DNA from: an uncultured Alphaproteobacteria bacterium
GTDB lineage: Bacteria; Pseudomonadota; Alphaproteobacteria; Rhodobacterales; Rhodobacteraceae
Length of the DNA stretch: 32,606 nucleotides
Reading direction: 5' to 3'
Assembly: GCA_902580265.1 (NCBI GenBank)
Contig: CACHJY010000014.1
Coordinates: forward strand, 1 to 32,606
A program made the translations under genes and the position numbers. Under the pieces are notes generated by a model. The model ran no database searches and had not been told where the DNA came from. It saw only the letters and a program-made list of their open reading frames with translations. Positions 7,582 to 15,226 of this stretch are shown piece by piece; positions within the stretch are counted from its first letter, which is position 1, and the number at the start of each line of letters is the position of its first letter.

Positions 7582-8580
7582 ATGATTAATGACTTCCAAA
7601 ATGATCTCGAAATAATAGCCGTGAGAAAAGCCTATGGTGATTTTGAAGCAGTCAAAGGTATAAGTTTTAAAGTTATTGAAGGCGAATATTGTTGTCTCCT
7701 TGGCCCTTCAGGATGTGGTAAGACTTCATTACTAAGAATGATTGCTGGCCACGAAGAGATCACTGATGGTGATATCTATATTGGATCAAAACGCTTAAAC
7801 AGTTTAACCCCAGCAGAGCGCGGAACATCTATGATGTTTCAGAATTATGCTCTCTTCCCACATCTGAGCGTAATCGATAACATATCTTTTTCACTTAAAA
7901 TAAAAGGAGAAAGCTCTCAAAAACGACATAAAGAGGCAATGAAGTTTTTAGAAATGGTCCAAATGAGTGGTTTTGAAAATCGATATCCTGATCAGCTTTC
8001 AGGGGGGCAAAAACAAAGGGTTGCTCTTGCAAGAGCTTTAATTACGAGGCCCAAGGTTTTACTTTTAGATGAACCATTATCTGCTTTAGATCCCGCATTG
8101 AGAGTTCGAATGAGAACAGAATTAAAGCTAATGCAGAGAGAGTTAAAAATAACTTTTGTTCATGTGACCCACTCCCAAGAGGAAGCTTTAGCGCTTGCCA
8201 CCACTGCAGTGGTAATGAATGATGGTGTTATTGAGCAAATTGATAGTCCTTTAAATCTTTTCAACAAACCAAAGTCAAAATTCGTTGCCGAGTTTGTTGG
8301 TAGTCATAATATAATTAAAAGTGGAACCGGTTTTAGTTCCCTAAGAATGGACAAAACAAGGGTCAGTGATAATCTACCAAAAACCATAAAAACAGGAGTT
8401 AAAACAAAAATTGCTGACATCGAATTCCTTGGAGACTCAGCTAGAATTATTATGAAAAACAGGAATCAAACCATTATTGCTTCAGTTGATGACGTCTCTT
8501 TCATAAAAAAAGAATATACAGTAGGCAAAGAAGTTTTTTGCCATTGGGATACAAAAGATCTTCATGATCTTGAGTATTAG
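7582..8580 (+). CDS. ABC transporter ATP-binding protein, PotA-like
   Basis: The 332-aa ATPase shows all nucleotide-binding motifs: Walker A GPSGCGKT at 41-48, Q-loop Gln87, signature LSGGQ at 139-143, Walker B with Asp163-Glu164, and switch His197. A C-terminal regulatory/TOBE-like extension of about 95 residues (from roughly 235) is typical of PotA/MalK-type importers. It should power the permeases encoded to the left, though it is divergently transcribed from them across a 231-bp AT-rich region that probably contains both promoters. The ATG start has no strong Shine-Dalgarno. Splitting the ATPase onto the opposite strand from the rest of the importer is unusual for pot-type operons. Confidence 0.9.
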   Translation: MINDFQNDLEIIAVRKAYGDFEAVKGISFKVIEGEYCCLLGPSGCGKTSLLRMIAGHEEITDGDIYIGSKRLNSLTPAERGTSMMFQNYALFPHLSVIDNISFSLKIKGESSQKRHKEAMKFLEMVQMSGFENRYPDQLSGGQKQRVALARALITRPKVLLLDEPLSALDPALRVRMRTELKLMQRELKITFVHVTHSQEEALALATTAVVMNDGVIEQIDSPLNLFNKPKSKFVAEFVGSHNIIKSGTGFSSLRMDKTRVSDNLPKTIKTGVKTKIADIEFLGDSARIIMKNRNQTIIASVDDVSFIKKEYTVGKEVFCHWDTKDLHDLEY

Positions 8581-8640
8581 CGTGAAATTTTTTCATTAAT
8601 TATGCATAAAACGCTTACTTAAAATAATAAAAAAAAGCGG

Positions 8641-8715
8641 TTACTTTGTTGTTCCCTTTGACCACCCCTATTTTTTTGTGAACGAAACTGTGAATTGAGG
8701 TGTCAAAAATAGATC
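8641..8715. repeat. Left arm of core B
   Basis: The segment aligns along its length with 10861-10934 beside the real tRNA. Shared pieces include ACTTTG-TGTT-CCT at the outer end, a T-run followed by GTG, and GTCAAAAATAG against CTCAAAAACAG next to the core. The similarity shows that the repeat covers well over 100 bp, not just the tRNA fragment. Confidence 0.6.
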
Positions 8716-8769
8716 TTAGTTATTGATATATATAGGAAAACGTGGTGGGGGTACAGGAATCGAAACTGT
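8716..8769. repeat. att-like core B: tRNA 3' end plus flank
   Basis: The segment matches 10935-10990 at the tRNA gene with about six changes and two single-base gaps by eye. It includes GGAAAACGTGGT and GGGGGTACAGGAATCG. The T-arm copy ends at AAACTGT, after which tRNA similarity is lost and the right arm begins. It is a truncated tRNA copy, consistent with a recombination junction. Confidence 0.75.
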
Positions 8770-8862
8770 ACCCATAGTGTCATACTTGGTCATAAACACT
8801 CATATAGTGTTACACTCATTTTGTGGGCAGATTGTGGGCAGAACAGGAAATTTTGTGGGTAG
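8770..8862. repeat. Right arm of core B
   Basis: It contains four 10-bp-phased units at 8778-8817 (TGTCATACTT, GGTCATAAAC, ACTCATATAG, TGTTACACTC). These are followed by TTGTGGGCAG at 8821-8830 and again at 8832-8841, and TTGTGGGTAG at 8853-8862. The arm is nearly identical to that at 3367-3448 apart from one extra 11-bp TTGTGGGCAG unit. Confidence 0.7.
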
Positions 8863-8905
8863 CCTTTTGGCGGGTGTAGATAACGGTCGATCGGCAGACT
8901 AAATA

Positions 8906-10759
8906 TTAGGTCAATCCTAGGGAACTGAGCTCATCAATGAGTTCGTCTATGAAGCCTTTATTTTTTAGCATACTTAGCTCTCCTCTTATTCTCTTAGCGC
9001 TTTTTCCTTTTCCATCTTCGCTTTTTTGTTTCTCGAACAATTCCTTTGCTTTTTTTTCATTGCCCTTTTTCTTATTTATAAATGCGGAAAGAAGATACAT
9101 AGTTTGTGAAAATCCTCCAAAAGCATGTTCTTTCTGCAGCTCAGCTTCGAAGAATTTTAACGCTTTATCAAAGTCACCATTTTCTACAAGAGCATAACTA
9201 TATAAATTTCTTGCCCAGGAGGAAAAATGAGGCGCGTTATTAAATACATATTCATAGTTAGATATAGCTAATTCCAGATCTCCACAGTTATGCGCACCAG
9301 CAGCTCCCAAAGCCGTATCAAACATACTTTCTGCATTTTTAAAAATTTTCTCAACTTTCTTACAGGCTTCCTCATGATTTCCTGTCATCATCTCAAGTGA
9401 AACTGCTAATGAGAGTGCAGAAGCAAAATCTGGTCTAATGGACAAGCTCTGTTTTGCAAGCTTTAAACCCTGTTGAATATTCTCTTTAGGGTTTTCAGAC
9501 ATTCTCAACACTATTTTCTGCCAATTAACCCATCCTAGTGTAACCATGAATTTATAGTTTTCAGGTTCTTTTTCCAATGCTTTTAACCAAAGCTTTTCTG
9601 CTTCCTTATTCGATGCAGGTGTCATTCTTGTAAAAAGCGAATTTGCTTTAATGTGCATCTTGTAAAGCTCAGGATCTTTGGAAACTAATTCAGGGCGTGC
9701 TAATTTAGTTTCAATTCTTGTAGCTTGAAGGACTGATAGAGCAATTTCGTCTTGAAGATCAAATAAATCTTTTGTTTCATCGAAATCATATATATCGGAA
9801 AAAAGTATGTTTTCTCTACTCAAATCTGTCATTTCAACAGTTATTCTGATTTTATCTCCTGAACCCTGTACGTTGCCTCTTAGGATAAAGTCAAAGCCAT
9901 ATTTTTCGTAAATTTGCACATTATCATAATTATTTTTAGCTATAAAATTAGTTGTGCTCGAAGGAGGAACTTTGACACTATCAGTACTATTTAACACTGA
10001 TCGAATGCTTGTTGTAATTCCATTCCCTAAGAACCCATTATCCTCATCTTTAGTTAAGTTATCAAAATTCATAACCAAAATAGACGGTTTATCGGCTGAA
10101 GCTATAGGCTTCAAATCATTCGAAGTATTTTGAAAAATTGTAAAATAAAACACTCCCACCATTACAACTACAGCAGCAGCAACCGCCCCAATGATAGGGA
10201 TCATTGGTTTTGACTTTGTTTTTAATGTTCTCTTTTGTGACGGATCAAGAAGAATATCAAAGGCGTGGAACTCATTTTGCTTTACCTTCTGCACTCCCAA
10301 ATCATTAAAGGTCATCTTGGTTTTAGGAACAACAAGGTCATAGACACTTTTGGATATGGAGATACCATTCGGTTGGGCTAATGCTTCTAATCGTGCCGCA
10401 ATGTTTACACCATCACCAAAGAGATTACCCTCTTTCTTAACAACATCTCCCATATTGATACCAATACGGAACTCAAGCTTTACCTCTGTTTCATCCGATA
10501 CATTTCTTTTCTTAATATCACTTTGAAACGCAACACCGCATTCAACCGCATTTACCGCACTTGGAAACTCCGCTAAAGCGGAGTCACCGGCGGTATTAAA
10601 GATAGATCCTTTAAATTTCTTTAGACATGCTTTGAGTATTTTCTCACATTCTGCATAAGCCTTTAGCGTAGCGTTCTCATCTCTCTCCATATGCTTGGAA
10701 TAGCCAACAACATCGGCAACAAGTATTACGGCTATTTTGCGGTCTATTTCGGTGTTCAT
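8906..10759 (-). CDS. Membrane-anchored class III adenylate/guanylate cyclase with TPR region (copy 2)
   Basis: The 617-aa product has the same layout as the copy at 1261-3126. A class III cyclase domain lies at about residues 7-140, with metal Asp16 (VADVVGYS) and Asp59 (NTAGDSA) and Asn119/Arg123 in GDGVNIAAR. The shared HAFDILLDPSQKR linker, one transmembrane helix at about 187-208, a TolB/FlgO-like domain (KPSILVMNFDNLT, FILRGNVQ) and C-terminal TPR-like helices follow. The catalytic half is clearly paralogous to copy 1; the sensor half is much more diverged, which suggests different signals. It should produce cAMP in the cytoplasm. It lies alone between att-like core B and the tRNA, reading away from the tRNA. 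Confidence 0.87.
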   Translation of the reverse strand: MNTEIDRKIAVILVADVVGYSKHMERDENATLKAYAECEKILKACLKKFKGSIFNTAGDSALAEFPSAVNAVECGVAFQSDIKKRNVSDETEVKLEFRIGINMGDVVKKEGNLFGDGVNIAARLEALAQPNGISISKSVYDLVVPKTKMTFNDLGVQKVKQNEFHAFDILLDPSQKRTLKTKSKPMIPIIGAVAAAVVVMVGVFYFTIFQNTSNDLKPIASADKPSILVMNFDNLTKDEDNGFLGNGITTSIRSVLNSTDSVKVPPSSTTNFIAKNNYDNVQIYEKYGFDFILRGNVQGSGDKIRITVEMTDLSRENILFSDIYDFDETKDLFDLQDEIALSVLQATRIETKLARPELVSKDPELYKMHIKANSLFTRMTPASNKEAEKLWLKALEKEPENYKFMVTLGWVNWQKIVLRMSENPKENIQQGLKLAKQSLSIRPDFASALSLAVSLEMMTGNHEEACKKVEKIFKNAESMFDTALGAAGAHNCGDLELAISNYEYVFNNAPHFSSWARNLYSYALVENGDFDKALKFFEAELQKEHAFGGFSQTMYLLSAFINKKKGNEKKAKELFEKQKSEDGKGKSAKRIRGELSMLKNKGFIDELIDELSSLGLT

Positions 10760-10962
10760 ATCTCAACAGTATGGATTGTGAACCTAATTTACAATGAACA
10801 TTTACCTAAATGTGTCAAATAGGCGCTAGATTCTGAATTTTTTAAACAAATTGCAACCAGTCACTTTGCTGTTTCCTGTAACTAGCTCAAATTTTTGTGG
10901 GCATTTTTGTGGGCAGAATGGCTCAAAAACAGTCTAAGTTACTAATATATATGGGGAAAACG
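10760..10962. other. Intergenic region between cyclase copy 2 and the tRNA
   Basis: Bases 10760-10860 should carry the cyclase promoter (minus strand), but no clear boxes stand out. Bases 10861-10934 form the left arm, with two direct repeats, TTGTGGGCAT at 10895-10904 and TTGTGGGCAG at 10907-10916. Bases 10935-10962 are the AT-rich core flank that recurs at cores A and B. Confidence 0.6.
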
Positions 10963-11039
10963 TGGTAGGGGGTACAGGACTCGAACCTGTGACCAAAGCG
11001 TTATGAGCGCTCTGCTCTAACCAACTGAGCTAACCCCCC
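10963..11039 (-). tRNA. tRNA with CAU anticodon (elongator Met or Ile2)
   Basis: The 77-nt minus-strand gene folds as a full cloverleaf, including an encoded CCA end. The acceptor stem is GGGGGGU against ACCCCCU with a G1-U72 wobble. The D stem is GCUC/GAGC, the anticodon stem GAGCG/CGCUU around CUCAUAA, and the T stem ACAGG/CCUGU around UUCGAGU. The anticodon is CAU. It lacks initiator features (C1 mismatch, three G-C pairs at the base of the anticodon stem). It is therefore elongator tRNA-Met or tRNA-Ile2, in which TilS would convert C34 to lysidine; sequence alone does not settle this. Its 3' end is the source of the truncated repeats found to the left. Confidence 0.95.
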
Positions 11040-11065
11040 ACAAGGTTTTGCTTCTATACCTCTTC

Positions 11066-11092
11066 ATTAAATTTGATTGTTTAGCTTGTCAA
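11066..11092 (-). promoter_or_regulatory. Possible promoter of the CAU tRNA
   Basis: On the minus strand a perfect TTGACA (11087-11092) precedes TTTAAT (11066-11071) with a 15-bp spacer, slightly short of optimal. The -10 box lies about 26 bp upstream of the tRNA 5' end. The site argues against starting purM upstream of 11152. Confidence 0.45.
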
Positions 11093-11151
11093 GATATAGA
11101 GTGTCTAATAGGTTAAAGCAATCGGGAGAATTGGTAATAGAAAGAAAATCT

Positions 11152-12183
11152 ATGGCTAGAAAACGAAAATCAATAACTTATAAAGATTCAGGGGTTGATA
11201 TTGATACTGCAAATCAATTCGTAAAAAATTTACCATCAATTGTAAACTCAACATTTGATGAAAATGTAATCAACGGTATAGGGGATTTTGCTGCACTTTA
11301 CTCAATTGAAAACGAGCAACTCAGAAACCCAATATTGGTATCTGCGTGTGATGGAGTTGGCACAAAGACAAAACTAGCAATTGATATGAAAAATTATTCA
11401 GGAATTGGACAAGACCTCGTCGCAATGAATATAAATGATTTAATATGCACAGGAGCTAAGCCACTTTTTTTTCTTGATTATTTATCTATGTCGAAATTGA
11501 AAATAGCAGAGCACTCAAAATTAATAGAAAGTATTGCCTTAGCTTGTAAAAAAGCAAAAGTTTCTCTTATCGGTGGGGAAACAGCAGAAATGCCTGGCAT
11601 TTACTCCGAAAACGACTTCGATTTAGCAGGATTTGCAGTGGGAATTGTAGACCGCTTAAAACAATTACCTAAAGGAATCGAAACTGGGGATTTGATTTAT
11701 GGCTTGCCATCATCCGGCCCGCATGCAAATGGTTTTACACTAATCCGAAAACTTTTAAAACAAGAGACTAAACAAGACGTAGCTGCTCTAAAAAATTCTT
11801 TGATAAGTCCCACCAGGTTATACTCAGATTTTGCTCAGGACCCATTAATATTAAATATTTGTTCTGGATTTGCTCATATAACAGGTGGTGGCATATTAGA
11901 TAATTTACCTAGAGTGTTAAAAAAAGGCCTTACAGCAAAAATCCAATTGAATTCATGGGACATCCCTAGCTCTTTAAAGTGGGCAATAAAAAGCGCTCGA
12001 ATTTCAAGTAATCAAGCCTTGCAAACTTTTAACTGCGGGATAGGGTTTATAGCTATTATCCCAAAAAATAAAAGTAAGGAATTTGAAATTCAAAGTAAAA
12101 AAATTAATGAGCCGGTTATTAAGATTGGGGAAATAATTAATGGCAATCAAATAGAGTTCGAGGGCAATTTAAATATTGACTAG
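11152..12183 (+). CDS. purM: Phosphoribosylformylglycinamidine cyclo-ligase
   Basis: PurM (AIR synthetase) closes the imidazole ring in step five of purine synthesis, using ATP. The 343-aa product from this ATG matches the family length. It shows YKDSGVDID at the N terminus, SACDGVGTKTKLA, DLVAMNINDLICTGAKPLFF, and GGETAEMPGIY. An in-frame upstream codon at 11077 would add 25 residues with no counterpart in the family and would run through the tRNA promoter, so 11152 is preferred. It overlaps purN by eight bases, the usual purMN pair, with which it should be co-transcribed. Confidence 0.95.
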   Translation: MARKRKSITYKDSGVDIDTANQFVKNLPSIVNSTFDENVINGIGDFAALYSIENEQLRNPILVSACDGVGTKTKLAIDMKNYSGIGQDLVAMNINDLICTGAKPLFFLDYLSMSKLKIAEHSKLIESIALACKKAKVSLIGGETAEMPGIYSENDFDLAGFAVGIVDRLKQLPKGIETGDLIYGLPSSGPHANGFTLIRKLLKQETKQDVAALKNSLISPTRLYSDFAQDPLILNICSGFAHITGGGILDNLPRVLKKGLTAKIQLNSWDIPSSLKWAIKSARISSNQALQTFNCGIGFIAIIPKNKSKEFEIQSKKINEPVIKIGEIINGNQIEFEGNLNID

Positions 12184-12811
12184 TTTCAACAGGAAAAAAA
12201 ATATCGCTATTTTTATTTCAGGAAGAGGGTCAAACATGATGGCTCTTATTAATGATATGAAAAATGAGAAAGATCATCTTGGTAAACCCAAACTGGTTGT
12301 CTCAAATAATACAAACGCTGAGGGACTAGTTTTTGCACAATTAAACTCTGTAGAAACTTTTGCTTTTAATATAGAAAAAAGCGAAGACAATTTGATCTTT
12401 GAAGAAAAAACCCTGCATGTTCTTAAAGAAAAAAATATCGACATAATCTGCCTTGCCGGCTTTATGAAAATCTTATCTGAAAATTTTATAAAAGCGTTTT
12501 CTAAGCCTATTCTAAATATCCACCCATCGCTTTTACCTTCCTTTCGAGGTTTAAACACTCATCAGAGGGTGTTGAAAGCAGGCTGTTTAATCCATGGCGC
12601 CACAGTACATCAAATTACAAACAAAGTGGATGAAGGACCAATTCTTGGGCAGACAGTAATAAAAATAAATGAAAATAGTACTGCGAAACAGCTTGAAGAA
12701 GAGTTGCTACCTCAGGAGCACCATTTGTATAAAAGAGTTTTAAAGGAGTTTCTCAAAGAAAGTGGAAAGAAAATATTAACAATAAACTCAGCTATAGGCT
12801 TTCAAAATTGA
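12176..12811 (+). CDS. purN: Phosphoribosylglycinamide formyltransferase
   Basis: PurN transfers a formyl group from 10-formyl-tetrahydrofolate to GAR in step three of purine synthesis. The 211-aa protein shows ISGRGSNM near the N terminus, CLAGFMKIL, and the active-site block with Asn114, His116 ([12 protein letters not shown]) and Asp152 (VDEGPILGQ). The start is a TTG overlapping the end of purM by eight bases; no ATG or GTG gives the conserved N terminus, so coupling to purM translation is likely. It converges with ndk, and the two genes overlap by ten bases at their 3' ends. Confidence 0.95.
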   Translation: MTSFNRKKNIAIFISGRGSNMMALINDMKNEKDHLGKPKLVVSNNTNAEGLVFAQLNSVETFAFNIEKSEDNLIFEEKTLHVLKEKNIDIICLAGFMKILSENFIKAFSKPILNIHPSLLPSFRGLNTHQRVLKAGCLIHGATVHQITNKVDEGPILGQTVIKINENSTAKQLEEELLPQEHHLYKRVLKEFLKESGKKILTINSAIGFQN

Positions 12812-13227
12812 AGAACTTCTAACCCTGAAAAGAAAAAATTTATTTCGTCTCTGGCAGTCTCAGCAGAATCTGAACCATGAGCTGAATTTTCTGTCATAGA
12901 TAACGCAAACTCTTTACGTATAGTCCCAGCCTCTGCTTGCTCTGGATTGGTTGCTCCCATTATTTTTCTATTAAGTTCTATAGCGTTACTACCTTGGAGA
13001 ACTTGGACAACTATTGGGCCGGAAGACATGAACTCGCAAAGTTCATCAAAAAAAGGTCTTTCTCTGTGAATATCGTAAAAAGAACCAGCTTGCTCCTTAG
13101 ACAACAAAATTTTCTTTTGCGCTACTACCCTAAGCCCTCTTTCTTCAAACATCGCAATAATTTTACCAGTTAGATCTCTTTTCACGGCATCTGGTTTTAT
13201 AATCGAGAGAGTTTTTTCAACAGACAT
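12802..13227 (-). CDS. ndk: Nucleoside diphosphate kinase
   Basis: The enzyme equilibrates nucleoside di- and triphosphates by phosphorylating an active-site histidine. The 141-aa protein has the N-terminal [17 protein letters not shown] substrate region, and the catalytic NSAHGSDS block with His117, exactly where the family has it. It begins at an ATG preceded by AAAGGAAAT at a good distance. It is transcribed toward purN, next to other nucleotide genes, and probably alone. Confidence 0.96.
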   Translation of the reverse strand: MSVEKTLSIIKPDAVKRDLTGKIIAMFEERGLRVVAQKKILLSKEQAGSFYDIHRERPFFDELCEFMSSGPIVVQVLQGSNAIELNRKIMGATNPEQAEAGTIRKEFALSMTENSAHGSDSAETARDEINFFFSGLEVLQF

Positions 13228-13288
13228 CTACATATTTCCTTTTTTTAACGAACATTTAAGACATTAAAGTTTCAAAGTAAACTAATTT

Positions 13289-13762
13289 CTAGCTTGAGTG
13301 CTTTAAGACCCACTTATTAGTTTTATTTACCCAATACTTGCAAACAACATTTAGAGCAGACAATTTTCTCCACATTGTCCTTGCGTTTTCTTTTTCCCTA
13401 TTTTCTTGATCATCAAAAAAATAATAAGCTTTAGTAAACTTTTGCCAGTTTCTTTCTTCAATTAAAACACCGCTTAAGACCAACAAGACATTATGTTTAT
13501 GCTCTTCATCTATATCAGTAGTGATCAGCACAGGATAAATTGAGGACTGTTCTCTTTCCTTTATTGAATGAGGTATAAACCCATCCTCTTTATATCTCCA
13601 AAGAAAATCATCAATAAGTTCAACTGTTTCTTGATCTTTACAACAAATTAAAATGCTATCCCTTTCTTTGTAAAGCTTTTCAGTTAACCAAGAAATATCG
13701 GCAACAACATCTCTTTGCGAAGAATTATAAAAATAAGCTTTTTCTAATTTATTTACATTCAT
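13289..13762 (-). CDS. holC: DNA polymerase III chi subunit
   Basis: The 157-aa product matches HolC, the clamp-loader accessory subunit that contacts single-strand binding protein. Visible family features are the N-terminal YFYNSS strand, ILICCKDQETVELIDDFLW, and the DGFIPH element, followed by PVLITTD. The ATG abuts the TAG stop of pepA with no gap, so it is probably the second gene of a pepA-holC operon, an arrangement widely conserved in proteobacteria. Confidence 0.9.
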   Translation of the reverse strand: MNVNKLEKAYFYNSSQRDVVADISWLTEKLYKERDSILICCKDQETVELIDDFLWRYKEDGFIPHSIKEREQSSIYPVLITTDIDEEHKHNVLLVLSGVLIEERNWQKFTKAYYFFDDQENREKENARTMWRKLSALNVVCKYWVNKTNKWVLKHSS

Positions 13763-15226
13763 CTATGAATATTCTTGTAAATATTCAAAAAGAGAAACTA
13801 CACCCCATGCCGTAGCTCCAGTTCTACTAAAAGTGGTTTCAGTATTTTTGGCAACCCCTGCAATATCCAAATGAACCCATGGTGTTTCTTTTTTAACAAA
13901 GTTACTCAAAAACATTGCAGCAATTATTGAGGAGCCTTGAGACCCTCCAACATTTGTAAGATCAGTCACGCTGGAGGACAGCTTATCTCCAAACTTTTGA
14001 TCAAGAGGTAATCTCCAGGCCTTTTCGTTCGATTTTTCACAAACTGATAAAAACTCATTACAAAATTTATCATCATTTGAAAATACTCCCGCATATTCTT
14101 TTCCTAGTGCAATTATAATAGCTCCCGTAAGGGTAGCTATATCGAAAATTCTTTTTGGTTTAAACTTTAGTTGCGAATACCAAAGCAAGTCTCCTAATAA
14201 TAAGCGCCCTTCTGCATCCGTGTTATTAACTTGCACCATATCACCCTTTAGTGACTTTAAGATATCACCAGGCCTCATAGAATTGGGTCCAGGCAAATTT
14301 TCAACAAGCCCAATTACACCCACTATGTTTGTTTTCAACTTGGATAAGGCAACAGACTTAAAGACTCCGCCGACAACCGCGGCACCTGCCATATCCATAG
14401 CCATATCAACCATTCCAGAAGAGGACTTCAATGATAACCCGCCTGAGTCAAACACAACGCCTTTACCGATAAGCGCGGTTGGCTTTTCGCCATGCTTTCC
14501 ACCTTTCCACTCTAAAATAAGAACTTTGGAGGGGCTCTCTGAACCCCTCCCAACGGCAAAAAGCAAATTCATTCCTATTGCCTTAATTTCTTTTTCATTT
14601 AAAACTGTTACTTTAACACCTATTTTTTTTAAATTTTTCAGTTCATTTTCAAATTTCTTAGTGTTCAAAATATTTGCTGGCAAATTTATAAGGTCACGGC
14701 ATAAAAAAACCCCTTCAGCTAGCTCATCATTTTTTGTTAAATATCTTTTTGAGGATTTAAACTTTTCATCTACAAAAAAAATGGTCTCATCGGTCTTTTT
14801 TGTTCGATTATGCGCAGACTTTACCTTATCGAAAGCATAAGATCTTAGCTGAACCGTTCTTGCGGTTAAGTTTAGCTCATTTTTAATACTCCATATGATA
14901 GAAAGAGCACTCCGATACTTGAATTTGCTAATTATCTTCCCAAATTCATAAAGGTCTTTATTATCCACCAAGTTTCTAACCTTTATTATCAATATAAAAT
15001 CTGGTTCTAGTGTGAGTGGGTTATCAAGAGAAATGGAATTATTAAAAGATAAATTTTTAAAGACCTTTTTATCTACAAATTTTTTTATCATGTCAGCTAT
15101 CTTGTTATCCAGTGGCAAGCCATTGTCTAATCTTCCGTCTTCACCAACAAATAAAACAAATTTATTTTTTTGATAATTAAGATTAAAACTCTTTTTTCTT
15201 TTAATCGATATTTTATGCGGCCTCAT
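13763..15226 (-). CDS. pepA: Leucyl aminopeptidase (M17 family)
   Basis: This cytoplasmic dinuclear-metal aminopeptidase removes N-terminal residues from peptides. The 487-aa protein carries the M17 ligands Lys255 and Asp260 (IGKGVVFDSGG), Asp278, and Asp337/Glu339 plus Arg341 in the NTDAEGRL signature. Spacing between them matches E. coli PepA. The N-terminal domain is much less conserved, as usual. It begins at an ATG after AAAGGAAAT and is divergent from lptG across 90 bp, which must hold both promoters. holC follows directly. Confidence 0.95.
   Translation of the reverse strand: MRPHKISIKRKKSFNLNYQKNKFVLFVGEDGRLDNGLPLDNKIADMIKKFVDKKVFKNLSFNNSISLDNPLTLEPDFILIIKVRNLVDNKDLYEFGKIISKFKYRSALSIIWSIKNELNLTARTVQLRSYAFDKVKSAHNRTKKTDETIFFVDEKFKSSKRYLTKNDELAEGVFLCRDLINLPANILNTKKFENELKNLKKIGVKVTVLNEKEIKAIGMNLLFAVGRGSESPSKVLILEWKGGKHGEKPTALIGKGVVFDSGGLSLKSSSGMVDMAMDMAGAAVVGGVFKSVALSKLKTNIVGVIGLVENLPGPNSMRPGDILKSLKGDMVQVNNTDAEGRLLLGDLLWYSQLKFKPKRIFDIATLTGAIIIALGKEYAGVFSNDDKFCNEFLSVCEKSNEKAWRLPLDQKFGDKLSSSVTDLTNVGGSQGSSIIAAMFLSNFVKKETPWVHLDIAGVAKNTETTFSRTGATAWGVVSLFEYLQEYS

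Larger units (their letters stand above)
3311..8769. mobile_element. Putative tRNA-anchored cassette 2 (ABC importer and racemase cargo, no integrase)
   Basis: The interval between cores A and B is about 5.4 kb. It contains only a five-gene uptake module: racemase, two permeases, substrate-binding protein and a divergent ATPase. A right arm flanks it on the left, and a left arm like the tRNA's own 3' flank (8641-8715) flanks it on the right. There is no integrase, excisionase or transposase. The cassette reading is inference from the repeat geometry. Confidence 0.5.
8581..8905. other. Intergenic region holding att-like core B and its arms
   Basis: This 325-bp gene-free stretch separates the ATPase gene from the 3' end of the second cyclase. 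Bases 8581-8640 show no clear terminator. Bases 8641-8715 are a left arm similar to 10861-10934 at the tRNA, 8716-8769 a core, and 8770-8862 a right arm. The rest, 8863-8905, shows nothing recognisable. Confidence 0.65.
8716..10990. mobile_element. Putative tRNA-anchored cassette 3 (cyclase cargo, no integrase)
   Basis: The interval lies between core B and the intact tRNA and carries only the second cyclase-TPR gene. The right arm is at its left end and the left arm (10861-10934) at the tRNA end. This is the position of the innermost and probably most recent insertion. No recombinase gene is present. Boundaries are inferred from the repeats. Confidence 0.5.

Noticed and set aside
1012..8862. 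The dispersed repeats read as a CRISPR array
   Set aside because: Repeat copies are kilobases apart, of unequal length, and plainly derived from a tRNA 3' end. There are no short uniform spacers and no cas genes.
10963..11039. Initiator tRNA-fMet
   Set aside because: It lacks the unpaired first base and the three consecutive G-C pairs at the base of the anticodon stem.
11077..11151. Longer N terminus for PurM
   Set aside because: The extra residues have no family counterpart and overlap the likely tRNA promoter.
14220..14840. A 206-codon open frame on the plus strand
   Set aside because: It lies wholly antisense to pepA, whose catalytic residues are all in place. The translation is low-complexity (Ser, Phe, Pro rich) with no recognisable domain.
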